Shown in pieces: positions 7,996 to 16,578 of a stretch of 64,000 nt of DNA (its first letter is position 1; every line of letters begins with the position of its first letter). Source of the stretch: Thalassovita aquimarina. Its GTDB lineage: Bacteria; Pseudomonadota; Alphaproteobacteria; Rhodobacterales; Rhodobacteraceae. The DNA is taken from the NCBI RefSeq assembly GCF_018219815.1, contig NZ_JADMKU010000005.1:1-64000 (forward strand), read 5' to 3'. Made by a program: the position numbers and the translations under genes. The notes under the pieces were generated by a model. It was given only the letters and a program-made list of their open reading frames with translations, made no database searches and was not told the DNA's origin.

Positions 7996-8559
7996 ATGTT
8001 TATTCAAACCGAATCCACGCCGAATCCGGCCACTTTGAAATTCCTGCCCGGGCAGGCCGTGCTTGGCACCGGCACTGCTGATTTCCCTTCGGCGGAAACG
8101 GCGGGCGCATCGCCGCTGGCGCAACGGATTTTCGCCGTCAACGGCGTGACCGGCGTTTTCTTCGGCGGCGATTTCGTGACCGTCACCAAGTCCGAAGATG
8201 TCGAGTGGGATCATATCAAACCCGGCATCCTGGGCGCGATCATGGAGCATTTCCAATCCGGTCAGCCGGTGATGGCGGGCGATAGCGAAGCCGCCTCAGG
8301 CCATGCCGATCACGACGGCCCTGATTCCGAGATCGTCGGCCAGATCAAGGAACTCCTGGATACACGCGTGCGCCCCGCCGTGGCGCAGGATGGTGGCGAC
8401 ATCACCTTCCACGGCTTCGACCGCGGCGTCGTTTACCTGCATATGCAGGGCGCCTGCGCCGGCTGCCCGTCCTCGACCCTGACGCTGAAGATGGGGATCG
8501 AAAACCTGCTGCGCCACTACATCCCCGAAGTGACCGAGGTACGCCCCGTTGCCGTCTGA
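7996..8559 (+). CDS. NifU/Nfu-type Fe-S cluster scaffold or carrier protein
   Basis: A 187-residue protein with an N-terminal Nfu_N domain (MFIQTESTPNPATLKFLPG) and a C-terminal NifU-like domain carrying the CxxC cluster ligands in GACAGCPSST (about Cys155 and Cys158), after VAQDGGDI. It transfers or assembles [4Fe-4S] clusters for client proteins in the cytosol. It has its own promoter and its last 11 bases overlap the TTG start of tsaB, so the Fe-S carrier is coupled to tRNA modification and GNAT genes. This order is common in Rhodobacteraceae. Confidence 0.94.
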   Translation: MFIQTESTPNPATLKFLPGQAVLGTGTADFPSAETAGASPLAQRIFAVNGVTGVFFGGDFVTVTKSEDVEWDHIKPGILGAIMEHFQSGQPVMAGDSEAASGHADHDGPDSEIVGQIKELLDTRVRPAVAQDGGDITFHGFDRGVVYLHMQGACAGCPSSTLTLKMGIENLLRHYIPEVTEVRPVAV

Positions 8560-9154
8560 ACCACTGATCCTGGGCTTTGACACATCGGCCGCGCATTGCG
8601 CGGCCGCTTTGCTGTCGGGCGACCGGGTAATCGCGGCGCGGGCCGAAGACATGGGCCGGGGACAGGCGGAACGGCTGTTTCCCCTGCTGGAACAGGTGCT
8701 GGCCGAAGGCGGCGTGAACTGGGCCGATCTGGACGCCATCGGCGTCGGCGTGGGACCGGGCAATTTCACCGGCATCCGCATTTCTGTTTCCGCCGCGCGC
8801 GGGCTGGCGCTGGCGCTGGACATCCCGGCGATCGGCGTGAACAGCTTCGAGGCCATTGCACTGGATCTCGATCATGTCGCGATCCCCGCTGTGCCCGGTC
8901 CGCGCGGCCAAGCCTATCTCGCGCCGGAAGGGCAAGCGCCTTATCTCGCATCGAGCGATGAGCTTTTGGAAATCATGCAAGACGTCCCGTTAGCGACGCC
9001 CGATACAGACAAACTGGCCCCGAATATCGCGAAAATAGCCCAATCCCGCCTTTCCGATCCCAACCCTCTCCCCCCTGCCCCGCTCTACATCAAGGCCGCC
9101 GACGCTGCGCCGCCGCGCGACCCGGCACCGGTGATCCTGCCCGATGACGCCTGA
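8549..9154 (+). CDS. tsaB: tRNA threonylcarbamoyladenosine biosynthesis protein TsaB
   Basis: A 201-residue TsaB homologue, the partner of TsaD in making t6A at position 37 of ANN-decoding tRNAs. The ASKHA-fold N-terminus is clear: LILGFDTSAAHCAAAL, then RGQAERLFPLLEQVL and GVGVGPGNFTGIRIS. The C-terminal part is short and more variable. The best start is TTG at 8549, 11 bases inside the nfu 3' end, with GAGG upstream; no ATG is available before the conserved N-terminus. It overlaps rimI by 11 bases, so the three genes are translationally coupled. Confidence 0.92.
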   Translation: MPSEPLILGFDTSAAHCAAALLSGDRVIAARAEDMGRGQAERLFPLLEQVLAEGGVNWADLDAIGVGVGPGNFTGIRISVSAARGLALALDIPAIGVNSFEAIALDLDHVAIPAVPGPRGQAYLAPEGQAPYLASSDELLEIMQDVPLATPDTDKLAPNIAKIAQSRLSDPNPLPPAPLYIKAADAAPPRDPAPVILPDDA

Positions 9155-9557
9155 GGCGCTGGCCCGTCTGCACCGCGCGGCCTTCACCACGCAGCGCCCG
9201 TGGTCGGAAGCGGAATTCCGCGATCTCCTGGCCTCGCCCCACGTTTTTCTGGTCGAGACCGATCACGCCTTTGCCCTGGGCCGGGTGATTGCGGGCGAGG
9301 CCGAGTTGTTGACGCTTGCCACCGACCCGGCGTATCAGCGGCAGGGACAGGGGCGCATGGTGCTGCAGCTCTACCATGACGAAGCTCTGCGCAGGCGGGC
9401 GGAGACGTTTTTCCTCGAAGTGGCGGAAAACAACCTGCCGGCCATCGCCCTTTACCGGGCAAACGGCTATGCCAAGACGGCAGAACGGCCGAATTATTAT
9501 CGGCAAACCGACGGATCCCGGGTCGCGGCATGGATCATGACGCGAGGTCATCCGTGA
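9144..9557 (+). CDS. rimI: RimI-like GNAT N-acetyltransferase
   Basis: A 137-residue GNAT protein. The acetyl-CoA pyrophosphate loop is YQRQGQGRMVLQ (the R/Q-x-x-G-x-G pattern), followed by FLEVAENNLPAIALYRANGYAKTAERPNYYR, typical of ribosomal-protein S18 alanine acetyltransferases. The position immediately after tsaB, overlapping by 11 bases, supports the RimI assignment, although close relatives acetylate other proteins. Confidence 0.88.
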   Translation: MTPEALARLHRAAFTTQRPWSEAEFRDLLASPHVFLVETDHAFALGRVIAGEAELLTLATDPAYQRQGQGRMVLQLYHDEALRRRAETFFLEVAENNLPAIALYRANGYAKTAERPNYYRQTDGSRVAAWIMTRGHP

Positions 9558-9594
9558 ATTGACCGTCGAGTAAAAGATTTTCGCCTGTTTGATA

Positions 9595-9623
9595 TTGACG
9601 CTTTCTCGGCGCTGCGTCCTAAA
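9595..9623 (+). promoter_or_regulatory. Promoter of the BMP transporter operon
   Basis: -35 TTGACG (9595-9600), a 17-base spacer and -10 CCTAAA (9618-9623). It is followed within about 25 bases by two inverted repeats, where a repressor could block initiation. The binding-protein ATG is 80 bases downstream. Confidence 0.5.
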
Positions 9624-9626
9624 TCC

Positions 9627-9646
9627 GTCCGGACAGATCAAATCTG
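9627..9646. promoter_or_regulatory. Candidate operator for the BMP transporter operon
   Basis: Two adjoining palindromes: GTCCGGAC (9627-9634) and CAGAT-CAA-ATCTG (9634-9646). They lie just downstream of the predicted -10, near the start of transcription, which is a typical repressor position. The responsible regulator is not encoded nearby. Confidence 0.4.
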
Positions 9647-9703
9647 CTCTTGTGCGGCCGTCTTTTCACGCAGCTGCAAATAAAAAATCTATGGGAGAAT
9701 ATT

Positions 9704-10690
9704 ATGAGTCTCATGCAGAATCTCTTTGGCGCAGCCGCGGCCGTCGCACTGAGCGCCGGCGCCGTCCTTGCCGAACCGGCCCTGATTTTCGACCTCGGCG
9801 GAAAGTTCGACAAGTCCTTCAACGAGGCCGCTTTTTCCGGTGCCTCCCGCTGGGCCGAGGAAACCGGCGGCAGCTTCCGTGAGATCGAACTGCAATCCGA
9901 AGCACAGCGGGAACAGGCACTTCGCCGCTTCGCCGAAGCCGGATCCAATCCGATCGTGATGACCGGCTTTGCCTTCGGCAACGTTCTGTCCGAAGTGGCT
10001 CCCGATTATCCGGACACCAAATTCGCCATCATCGACATGGTGGTGGATCAGCCGAATGTACGCTCGGTCGTGTTCAACGAACATGAAGGGTCCTACCTGG
10101 TCGGCATGATGGCCGCGCTGGCATCGAAATCGGGCACCGTCGGCTTCATCGGGGGCATGGATATCCCGCTGATCCGCAAATTCGCCTGCGGTTACGTGCA
10201 GGGCGTGAAGGCGGTGAACCCCGATGCCAAGGTGATCCAGAACATGACCGGCACCACTCCCGCCGCCTGGAACGACCCGGTGAAGGGATCGGAACTGACC
10301 AAGGCGCAGATTTCCCAGGGTGCCGACGTGGTCTATGCCGCAGCCGGCGGCACCGGCGTTGGCGTGCTGCAGACCGCCGCGGACGAAGACATCCTGTCGA
10401 TCGGTGTCGACAGCAACCAGAACTACATGCACCCGGGCAAGGTCCTGACCTCGATGATGAAGCGCGTTGACAACGCGGTTTACGACGCGCTGAAAGCGGG
10501 CGTCGACATGGAAACCGGCTTCAACGTAATGGGCGTGGCCAACGGCGGCATCGACTATGCGCTCGACGAACACAACACGTCGCTGGTGTCGGATGACATG
10601 AAATCGGCAGTGGACGGGGCCAAGGCGCAGATCGCCAACGGCGCCCTGACCGTGCATGATTACATGGCCGACAACACTTGTCCGATGTAA
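9704..10690 (+). CDS. BMP/PnrA-family ABC transporter substrate-binding protein
   Basis: A 328-residue periplasmic binding protein with a cleavable signal peptide (MSLMQNLFGAAAAVALSAGAVLA), not a lipobox. The family signature follows at once: FDLGGKFDKSFNEAAFSGASRW, then NPIVMTGFAFGNVL, GSYLVGMMAAL, VGFIGGMDIPLIRKFACGYVQGV and IGVDSNQN. Characterised members of this family (PnrA, BmpA-type, the Bacillus NupN) bind purine or broader nucleosides. It starts the importer operon, with GGGAGAA upstream of the ATG. A hairpin directly after the gene may favour its expression over the downstream genes. Confidence 0.93.
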   Translation: MSLMQNLFGAAAAVALSAGAVLAEPALIFDLGGKFDKSFNEAAFSGASRWAEETGGSFREIELQSEAQREQALRRFAEAGSNPIVMTGFAFGNVLSEVAPDYPDTKFAIIDMVVDQPNVRSVVFNEHEGSYLVGMMAALASKSGTVGFIGGMDIPLIRKFACGYVQGVKAVNPDAKVIQNMTGTTPAAWNDPVKGSELTKAQISQGADVVYAAAGGTGVGVLQTAADEDILSIGVDSNQNYMHPGKVLTSMMKRVDNAVYDALKAGVDMETGFNVMGVANGGIDYALDEHNTSLVSDDMKSAVDGAKAQIANGALTVHDYMADNTCPM

Positions 10691-10722
10691 TCCACCATCA
10701 GGTGAAAATTTAACGACAACAG

Positions 10723-10747
10723 GGGCCGTGCCAAGGCGGTGCGGCCC
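10723..10747 (+). terminator. Intra-operon hairpin after the binding-protein gene
   Basis: A ten-base-pair stem (GGGCCGTGCC / GGTGCGGCCC, two G-U pairs) with a five-base loop and no T run. Such hairpins after the binding-protein gene usually stabilise the upstream mRNA or partly end transcription, giving more binding protein than permease. Confidence 0.5.
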
Positions 10748-10768
10748 TTACCGATAGGGGGATTTCGC

Positions 10769-11125
10769 ATGACGCAGGCGATTGAAACCTTCTTCGCGGC
10801 CTGGGGCGACCCGGATGCGGGGACGCGGGCGGAGGCGTTGCGAGGCGCGCTTTCAGATCCGTTCTATTATGCCGACCCGCGTACGCCGGAAACGATCACC
10901 GGGGCCGATGCGCTGATCGCCTATGTCGCGATGTATACTCAATACGCCCCCGGAGCGACGGCCCGGGTTGCTGCTCTCAGTGAAACCAAAGGCCACTACC
11001 GCGCCACCATCGCCTTCGAAATGGCCGACGGCACAACGCAATACGGACAATACATGATCGATCTGAATGACGACGGCAAAGCGGCCCGTCTGATCGGCTT
11101 CGCGGGACTGGGGGAGCCTGAATGA
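10769..11125 (+). CDS. SnoaL/NTF2-like fold protein in the BMP transporter operon
   Basis: A 118-residue protein that looks like the NTF2/SnoaL fold: an N-terminal helix (MTQAIETFFAAWGDPDAGTR), DPFYYADPRTPETITGADALIAYV, and C-terminal beta strands ending in IDLNDDGKAARLIGFAGL. The fold can be an enzyme or a ligand-binding protein; no catalytic residues can be assigned. It is placed between the binding protein and the ATPase and overlaps the ATPase start by 4 bases (ATGA), so it is translated with the transporter. A role in handling the imported ligand is a guess. Confidence 0.75.
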   Translation: MTQAIETFFAAWGDPDAGTRAEALRGALSDPFYYADPRTPETITGADALIAYVAMYTQYAPGATARVAALSETKGHYRATIAFEMADGTTQYGQYMIDLNDDGKAARLIGFAGLGEPE

Positions 11126-12657
11126 CCTCACCGGCAATCGAACTGAAAGGCATTTCCAAGGCGTTCGGGCCGGTTCAGGCCAACAAGGACATATCGATCG
11201 CGGTGCAGCCGGGGACCATCCATGGCATCATCGGCGAAAACGGCGCTGGCAAATCGACGCTGATGTCGATCCTCTATGGATTCTACAAAGCCGATGCCGG
11301 CGAGATTTTCATCAAGGGGCAGAAAACCGCCATCCCCGACAGCCAGGCCGCCATCGCCGCCGGGATCGGCATGGTGTTCCAGCATTTCAAGCTGGTGCAG
11401 AATTTCACCGTTCTGGAAAACATCGTGCTGGGGGCCGAAGATGGGGCGCTGTTGCGCCCTTCTCTGGGCAAGGCGCGGCGCGAATTGCGGCGGCTGGAAC
11501 AGGAATACGAACTGCATGTCGATCCCGACGCGCTGATCGAAAACCTTTCCGTCGGCCATCAGCAGCGGGTGGAGATTCTCAAGGCGCTCTATCGTCAGGC
11601 CAATATCCTGATCCTTGACGAACCGACCGGGGTCCTGACCCCGACCGAGGCCGATCAGCTGTTCCGCATCCTTGCCCGGCTGCGAGAAGAGGGCAAGACT
11701 ATCATCCTGATCACCCACAAGCTGCGCGAGATCATGGACATCACCGACACGGTTTCGGTGATGCGGCGCGGGGAAATGACCGCGACGGTCAAAACCGCCG
11801 AAACCAGCCCCGAGCAACTGGCCGAACTGATGGTCGGGCGCAAGGTTCTGCTCAGGGTCGAGAAAGCCCCGGCACGACCGGGCAAGACGGTGCTGGAGGT
11901 GGAAGACCTGCAGGTGACCGACGACAGCGGCGTGGAACGCCTAAAGGGCATATCGCTGAACATCCGCGCCGGCGAAATCCTCGGCATTGCCGGGGTCGCC
12001 GGCAACGGCCAGTCGGAATTGCTGGAAGTGCTGGGCGGTGTGAGCGCCGCCCAAGGCACGATCCGGGTGAACGGTGCGGAAATCGACCTGACCGGCAAGC
12101 ATTCGGACGGTCAATCGCGCCGTGCCCGCGGCATCGCCCATGTGCCGGAGGATCGCCAGAGCGAAGGGCTTATCATGGACTTCCAGGCCTGGGAAAACGT
12201 CGGCTTTGGTTATCACCACGATCCTGCCTATCAGAAGAACGCGTTGTTCATGGACAACGCGGCGCTGCGCGCCGACACCGCGCGCAAGATGGAAAAGTTC
12301 GATGTGCGCCCGCCAGATCCGTCATTGCCGGCGAAGAACTTTTCCGGCGGCAATCAGCAGAAAATCGTGGTGGCGCGGGAAATCGAGTGCAATCCCGACC
12401 TGCTGCTGGTGGGTCAGCCCACTCGCGGCGTCGATATCGGCGCCATCGAATTCATCCACAAACAGATCATCGCCCTGCGCGACGAGGGCAAGGCGATCCT
12501 GCTGGTCAGCGTCGAACTGGACGAGATCATGAGCCTGTCGGACCGCATCGCGGTGATGTTCGACGGCATGATCATGGGCGAACGCCTGCCCGAAGACACC
12601 AATGCGCAGGAACTGGGCCTGTTGATGGCGGGCGTGGCAAATGGGGGGGCTGCCTGA
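11122..12657 (+). CDS. BMP-type ABC transporter, tandem ATP-binding protein
   Basis: A 511-residue protein with two ABC ATPase domains. The first (about 5-240) has Walker A GENGAGKST, a degenerate signature LSVGHQQ and Walker B LILDEPTG. The second (about 255-505) has a degenerate P-loop GVAGNGQSE, signature SGGNQQK and an altered Walker B LLLVGQPTRGVD without the catalytic Glu. Asymmetry of this kind is normal in the nucleoside/ribose-type importers (NupO/YufO-like). It energises the two permeases that follow and overlaps both neighbours by 1-4 bases. Confidence 0.95.
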   Translation: MTSPAIELKGISKAFGPVQANKDISIAVQPGTIHGIIGENGAGKSTLMSILYGFYKADAGEIFIKGQKTAIPDSQAAIAAGIGMVFQHFKLVQNFTVLENIVLGAEDGALLRPSLGKARRELRRLEQEYELHVDPDALIENLSVGHQQRVEILKALYRQANILILDEPTGVLTPTEADQLFRILARLREEGKTIILITHKLREIMDITDTVSVMRRGEMTATVKTAETSPEQLAELMVGRKVLLRVEKAPARPGKTVLEVEDLQVTDDSGVERLKGISLNIRAGEILGIAGVAGNGQSELLEVLGGVSAAQGTIRVNGAEIDLTGKHSDGQSRRARGIAHVPEDRQSEGLIMDFQAWENVGFGYHHDPAYQKNALFMDNAALRADTARKMEKFDVRPPDPSLPAKNFSGGNQQKIVVAREIECNPDLLLVGQPTRGVDIGAIEFIHKQIIALRDEGKAILLVSVELDEIMSLSDRIAVMFDGMIMGERLPEDTNAQELGLLMAGVANGGAA

Positions 12658-13751
12658 TGGACATCATGCCGAAATGGGCCGACGTGGTGCTGATCCCGCT
12701 GATTTCACTGATCCTCGCCGCGATCCTGTCGGCGCTGGTGATCCTTGGGATCGGCGAAGACCCGGTGGCGGCGGTCAAACTGATGGTGACCGGCGCGTTG
12801 GGATCGACCTATGGCTGGGGCTATACGCTTTATTACGCCACCAACTTCATGTTCACCGGCCTGGCGGTGGCGGTGGCGTTTCATGCCAGCATGTTCAATA
12901 TCGGCGGCGAAGGTCAGGCGATGCTGGGCGGGCTGGGCGTCGCGCTGATCTGCCTGTTCGTACCCTGGCCGCACTGGTCCATCGCCATTCTCGGCGCGAT
13001 CGCGGCCTCGGCCCTGTTCGGCGCCGCTTGGGCGGCGATCCCGGCCTACCTTCAGGCCCGGCGCGGCAGCCATATCGTGATCACCACCATCATGTTCAAT
13101 TTCATCGCCGCGGCGCTGCTGAACTACGTCCTGGTCAACCTGCTGCGCCCCAAGGGCGCGATGGACCCGGCCACGGCGAAATTCCCCGCCGCCACCAACC
13201 TGCCGACGCTGCATGAACTGCTGGCTCCGTTCGGCATCAGCTTTTCCAAATCGGCCCCCGCCAATATCAGCCTGATCGTCGCGGTGCTGGCCTGTTTCGG
13301 GGTCTGGGCGCTGATCTGGCGGACACGGCTGGGCTATGAAATCCGTGCTTTCGGCAAATCCGAAAGCGGTGCGCGCTATGCCGGTATTTCGCCGTTCAAG
13401 ATCACCATGCTGGCGATGCTGATTTCCGGTGGTCTGGCCGGGATGATGGCGATCAACAACGTGATGGGCGAAGCCGAACGGCTGGTGCTGAACGCGGTCG
13501 AGGGCGCCGGTTTCATCGGCATCGCGGTGTCGCTGATGGGGCGCAATCACCCGTTCGGGGTGTTCCTCGCGGCGATCTTGTTCGGCTTCCTTTATCAGGG
13601 CGGGGCGGAACTGGCCTTGTGGACCAATATCCCGCGCGAACTGATCGTGGTGATCCAGGCGCTGGTGATCCTGTTTACCGGGGCATTGGACAACATGGTG
13701 CGGATACCTTTGGAACGGATGTTCCTGGCGCTGCGCAAGACGGAGGGTTGA
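12657..13751 (+). CDS. BMP-type ABC transporter permease 1
   Basis: A 364-residue integral membrane protein of the BPD_transp_2 family with about ten hydrophobic segments. Typical stretches are FHASMFNIGGEGQAMLGGLG, HIVITTIMFNFIAAALLNY and NAVEGAGFIGIAVSLMGRNHPFG. It forms the heteromeric channel with the next permease. Its ATG overlaps the ATPase stop (TGATG), and 3 bases separate it from the second permease. Confidence 0.94.
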   Translation: MDIMPKWADVVLIPLISLILAAILSALVILGIGEDPVAAVKLMVTGALGSTYGWGYTLYYATNFMFTGLAVAVAFHASMFNIGGEGQAMLGGLGVALICLFVPWPHWSIAILGAIAASALFGAAWAAIPAYLQARRGSHIVITTIMFNFIAAALLNYVLVNLLRPKGAMDPATAKFPAATNLPTLHELLAPFGISFSKSAPANISLIVAVLACFGVWALIWRTRLGYEIRAFGKSESGARYAGISPFKITMLAMLISGGLAGMMAINNVMGEAERLVLNAVEGAGFIGIAVSLMGRNHPFGVFLAAILFGFLYQGGAELALWTNIPRELIVVIQALVILFTGALDNMVRIPLERMFLALRKTEG

Positions 13752-13754
13752 GCG

Positions 13755-14720
13755 ATGGATTATCTTACGCTTTTGCAGGTTCTCGATTCAACCGTTCGCC
13801 TTGCCACCCCGCTGCTGCTGGCCTGCCTTGCCGGTCTGTTCAGCGAGCGCGCGGGCATCTTCGATATCGGGCTGGAAGGCAAGATGCTTCTTGCCGCCTT
13901 CTTTTCGGCCGCAGTGGCCTATCTGACCGGATCGGTCTGGCTGGGCCTCTTGGCCGGGATCGGCAGTTCGATGGTGCTAGCGGGGCTGCACGGGCTGGCG
14001 TCGATTACCTTCCGGGGCAATCAGCTGATTTCGGGGGTGGCGATCAATTTCCTCGCCGCCGGGATGACGGTGTTGATCGCGCAGGACTGGTTCAAGCAGG
14101 GTGGCCGCACACCGTCGCTGATCGGGGGCGCGCGGTTCGAACCGATCACCTTGCCGCTGGCCGACACGCTGCACCCGGTGCCGGTGATCGGGCCGCTTTA
14201 CCATGACCTGATCTCTGGCCACACGATCCTGGTCTATGTCGCCTTCCTCTGCGTGCCGGCGACTTGGTGGGTGCTGTACCGGACCCGTTTCGGGCTGCGG
14301 CTGCGCGCGGTGGGGGAAAACCCGGCCGCGGTCGATACCGCGGGCGTGTCGGTGGTGGGACTGCGCTATGCGGCGGTGGCGATCTGCGGCATCCTGTGCG
14401 GCATCGCCGGGGCCTATCTGGCCACCGCGCTGCAGGCGGGCTTCGTCAAGGACATGACGGCGGGACGCGGTTACATCGCGCTGGCGGCGTTGATCTTTGC
14501 CAAGTGGCGGCCGTGGTACGCGCTGTCGTCGACCCTGCTGTTCGGCCTGCTGCAGGCCGTCGCCCTGCGGTATCAGAACATCGATCTGGGCGGGGTGGTG
14601 ATCCCGGTGCAGGTGATGGACGCGCTGCCCTATATCCTGACCGTGGTGATCCTCGCCGGTTTCGTCGGCAAGGCGATCCCGCCGCGCGCCGGCGGCGAAC
14701 CCTATGTGAAGGAACGCTAG
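13755..14720 (+). CDS. BMP-type ABC transporter permease 2
   Basis: A 321-residue permease of the same family, shorter than the first, with FSERAGIFDIGLEGKMLLAAF near the N-terminus, FRGNQLISGVAINFLAAG, and a C-terminal GRGYIALAALIFAKWRPW segment. The ERAGxxNIGLEG-type motif is shared with nucleoside transport permeases (NupQ/YufQ-like). It closes the five-gene importer operon. Confidence 0.94.
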   Translation: MDYLTLLQVLDSTVRLATPLLLACLAGLFSERAGIFDIGLEGKMLLAAFFSAAVAYLTGSVWLGLLAGIGSSMVLAGLHGLASITFRGNQLISGVAINFLAAGMTVLIAQDWFKQGGRTPSLIGGARFEPITLPLADTLHPVPVIGPLYHDLISGHTILVYVAFLCVPATWWVLYRTRFGLRLRAVGENPAAVDTAGVSVVGLRYAAVAICGILCGIAGAYLATALQAGFVKDMTAGRGYIALAALIFAKWRPWYALSSTLLFGLLQAVALRYQNIDLGGVVIPVQVMDALPYILTVVILAGFVGKAIPPRAGGEPYVKER

Positions 14721-14854
14721 AGACCCGCAGTATTCCATTCTGCTATGCTGTGTCACAAATCTGATATGCCCTTCGGGGCACACCGGACCGTTGATACAGG
14801 ATATTGCGGCGCAGCACGCTTGATTACGTAGCGGGCGTCGAGCTAGGAACGGGC

Positions 14855-15781
14855 ATGAATATCTACCTGCCCATCGCCGAAGTTTCGGTCAATGCCTTCC
14901 TGCTTTTGGGGCTGGGCGGCATCGTGGGCATCCTGTCGGGCATTTTCGGCGTCGGCGGTGGGTTCCTGATCACGCCGCTGCTGTTTTTCATCGGCATCCC
15001 GCCCACCGTGGCGGTGGCGACCTCGGCCAACCAGATCGTGGCCTCGTCGGTGTCCGGCCTGTTGGCGCATCTGAAACGCAAGACCGTCGATCTGAAAATG
15101 GGGTACGTGCTGCTGGCCGGGGGGCTGGTGGGGTCGGCGTTCGGGGTGGTGATCTTCAACTATCTCAGATCCCTGGGGCAAGTCGATCTGCTGGTTCGGC
15201 TTTGCTATGTCGTGTTCCTGGGCATCATCGGCGGGTTGATGTTCATCGAAAGCCTTCGCGCCATCCAGCGCGCCCGCAAAGCGGGCGGCGTGGTGCCGAA
15301 AAAACGCAAGCAGCGCAACTGGGTCCACGCCCTGCCCTTCAAGATGCGGTTCCGCGCCTCGGGGCTTTACATATCGTCGATCCCGCCGCTTCTGGTGGGA
15401 TTCGCCGTCGGGTTGCTGGCCGCCGTGATGGGGGTGGGCGGCGGCTTCATCATGGTGCCGGCGATGATCTATATCCTAGGCATGCCGACCAAGGTGGTTG
15501 TAGGCACCTCGTTGTTCCAGATCATATTCGTCGCAGGGTTCACCACGCTCTTGCACGCGATCACCAACCACACGGTGGACCTGCCGCTGGCGTTGTTCCT
15601 GCTGATCGGCGGCGTTGTCGGGGCGCAGGTCGGAACCGGGATCGGGGTGAAGCTGCGGGCCGAAATGCTGCGGGTTCTGCTGGCGCTCCTGGTGTTGGCT
15701 GTCTGCGGCAAGATCGCGCTGGAACTCTTGATCGAACCGAACGAGATCTATTCTCTGGCCAAGGTGGAGGACGTGGAATGA
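14855..15781 (+). CDS. TauE/SafE family membrane exporter
   Basis: A 308-residue membrane protein with the duplicated glycine-rich repeats of the TauE/SafE family: GIFGVGGGFLITPLLFFIGIPPTVAVATS in the first half and GVGGGFIMVPAMIYILGMPTKVVVGTS in the second. The family includes putative exporters of sulfite, sulfoacetate and related organosulfonates. The ATG at 14855 follows AGGAAC. It overlaps the next gene by 4 bases; a TauE paired with a TIGR02186 protein is a recurring Rhodobacteraceae arrangement, and the transported substrate is unknown. Confidence 0.88.
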   Translation: MNIYLPIAEVSVNAFLLLGLGGIVGILSGIFGVGGGFLITPLLFFIGIPPTVAVATSANQIVASSVSGLLAHLKRKTVDLKMGYVLLAGGLVGSAFGVVIFNYLRSLGQVDLLVRLCYVVFLGIIGGLMFIESLRAIQRARKAGGVVPKKRKQRNWVHALPFKMRFRASGLYISSIPPLLVGFAVGLLAAVMGVGGGFIMVPAMIYILGMPTKVVVGTSLFQIIFVAGFTTLLHAITNHTVDLPLALFLLIGGVVGAQVGTGIGVKLRAEMLRVLLALLVLAVCGKIALELLIEPNEIYSLAKVEDVE

Positions 15782-16542
15782 TCCGTTTCCTGCTCCTCCT
15801 TTTCATCTCCGTGATCCCGCTGCAGGCCATTGCGGAAGAAGAAATCGTGCTTGGCCTGTCGCAGAGCGAAGTGGCGATCACCGCGCGTTTCGACGGGTCC
15901 GACATGCTGATCTTCGGCGCGATCAAGCGCGAAACGCCGATCCCCGAGGTCCCGCTTGAGGTCATCATCGCCATCGAGGGGCCTTCGGCGCCGATCACGG
16001 TGCGGCGCAAGGACCGCCGCTTCGGCATCTGGGTCAATACCGCCGAACTGCAGGTCGAAAGCGCCCCGGCCTTTTATGCTGTCGCCTCCAGCGGGCCGCT
16101 GGACCAGGTGCTGGACCGGATCGAAAACGAACGCTACGACATCACCGTGGACCGTGCCATCCAAACGGTCAGCCGCACGGTGGAATTCGGCAACACTCAG
16201 GACTTTACCAAGGCACTGATCCGTATCCAGAAGGAAAACGGCAGTTACCAGCAATTGGAAAACGCGGTGGCCGTCGACCAGCAGACGCTGTTCCGGACCT
16301 CGATCGCGCTGCCGTCGAACCTGACCGAAGGCGATTACAGGGCACGGATTTTCCTGACCCGCAGCGGCAGCGTGGTTTCGCATTTCGAAACCGTCATCGA
16401 TGTGCACAAGGTGGGCCTGGAACGGTTCCTCTACAATCTGGCGCATGAACAAGCACCGGTTTACGGGCTGCTGTCGATCATCATCGCGGTGCTGGCGGGC
16501 TGGGGCGCCTCGACGGCGTTTCGGCTGATCCGCAACGGGTAG
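15778..16542 (+). CDS. TIGR02186 family membrane-anchored periplasmic protein
   Basis: A 254-residue protein with an N-terminal signal (MIRFLLLLFISVIPLQAIAEE), a largely beta periplasmic domain (LGLSQSEVAITARFDGSDMLIFGAIKRE, VRRKDRRFGIWVNT) and one C-terminal transmembrane helix (about 228-247) before RLIRNG. This is the layout of TIGR02186. The start overlaps the TauE stop by 4 bases. It probably forms a unit with the exporter, perhaps as a periplasmic accessory; no enzymatic motif is visible. Confidence 0.85.
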   Translation: MIRFLLLLFISVIPLQAIAEEEIVLGLSQSEVAITARFDGSDMLIFGAIKRETPIPEVPLEVIIAIEGPSAPITVRRKDRRFGIWVNTAELQVESAPAFYAVASSGPLDQVLDRIENERYDITVDRAIQTVSRTVEFGNTQDFTKALIRIQKENGSYQQLENAVAVDQQTLFRTSIALPSNLTEGDYRARIFLTRSGSVVSHFETVIDVHKVGLERFLYNLAHEQAPVYGLLSIIIAVLAGWGASTAFRLIRNG

Positions 16543-16578
16543 CTCAAACCGGGTCTTGGCCTGCCTGTCGCAGACTGC

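Noticed and set aside
12300-12440. Loss of catalytic Glu and Lys in the second ATPase domain of the BMP transporter as a defect
   Set aside because: Degenerate second nucleotide sites are normal in this transporter family.
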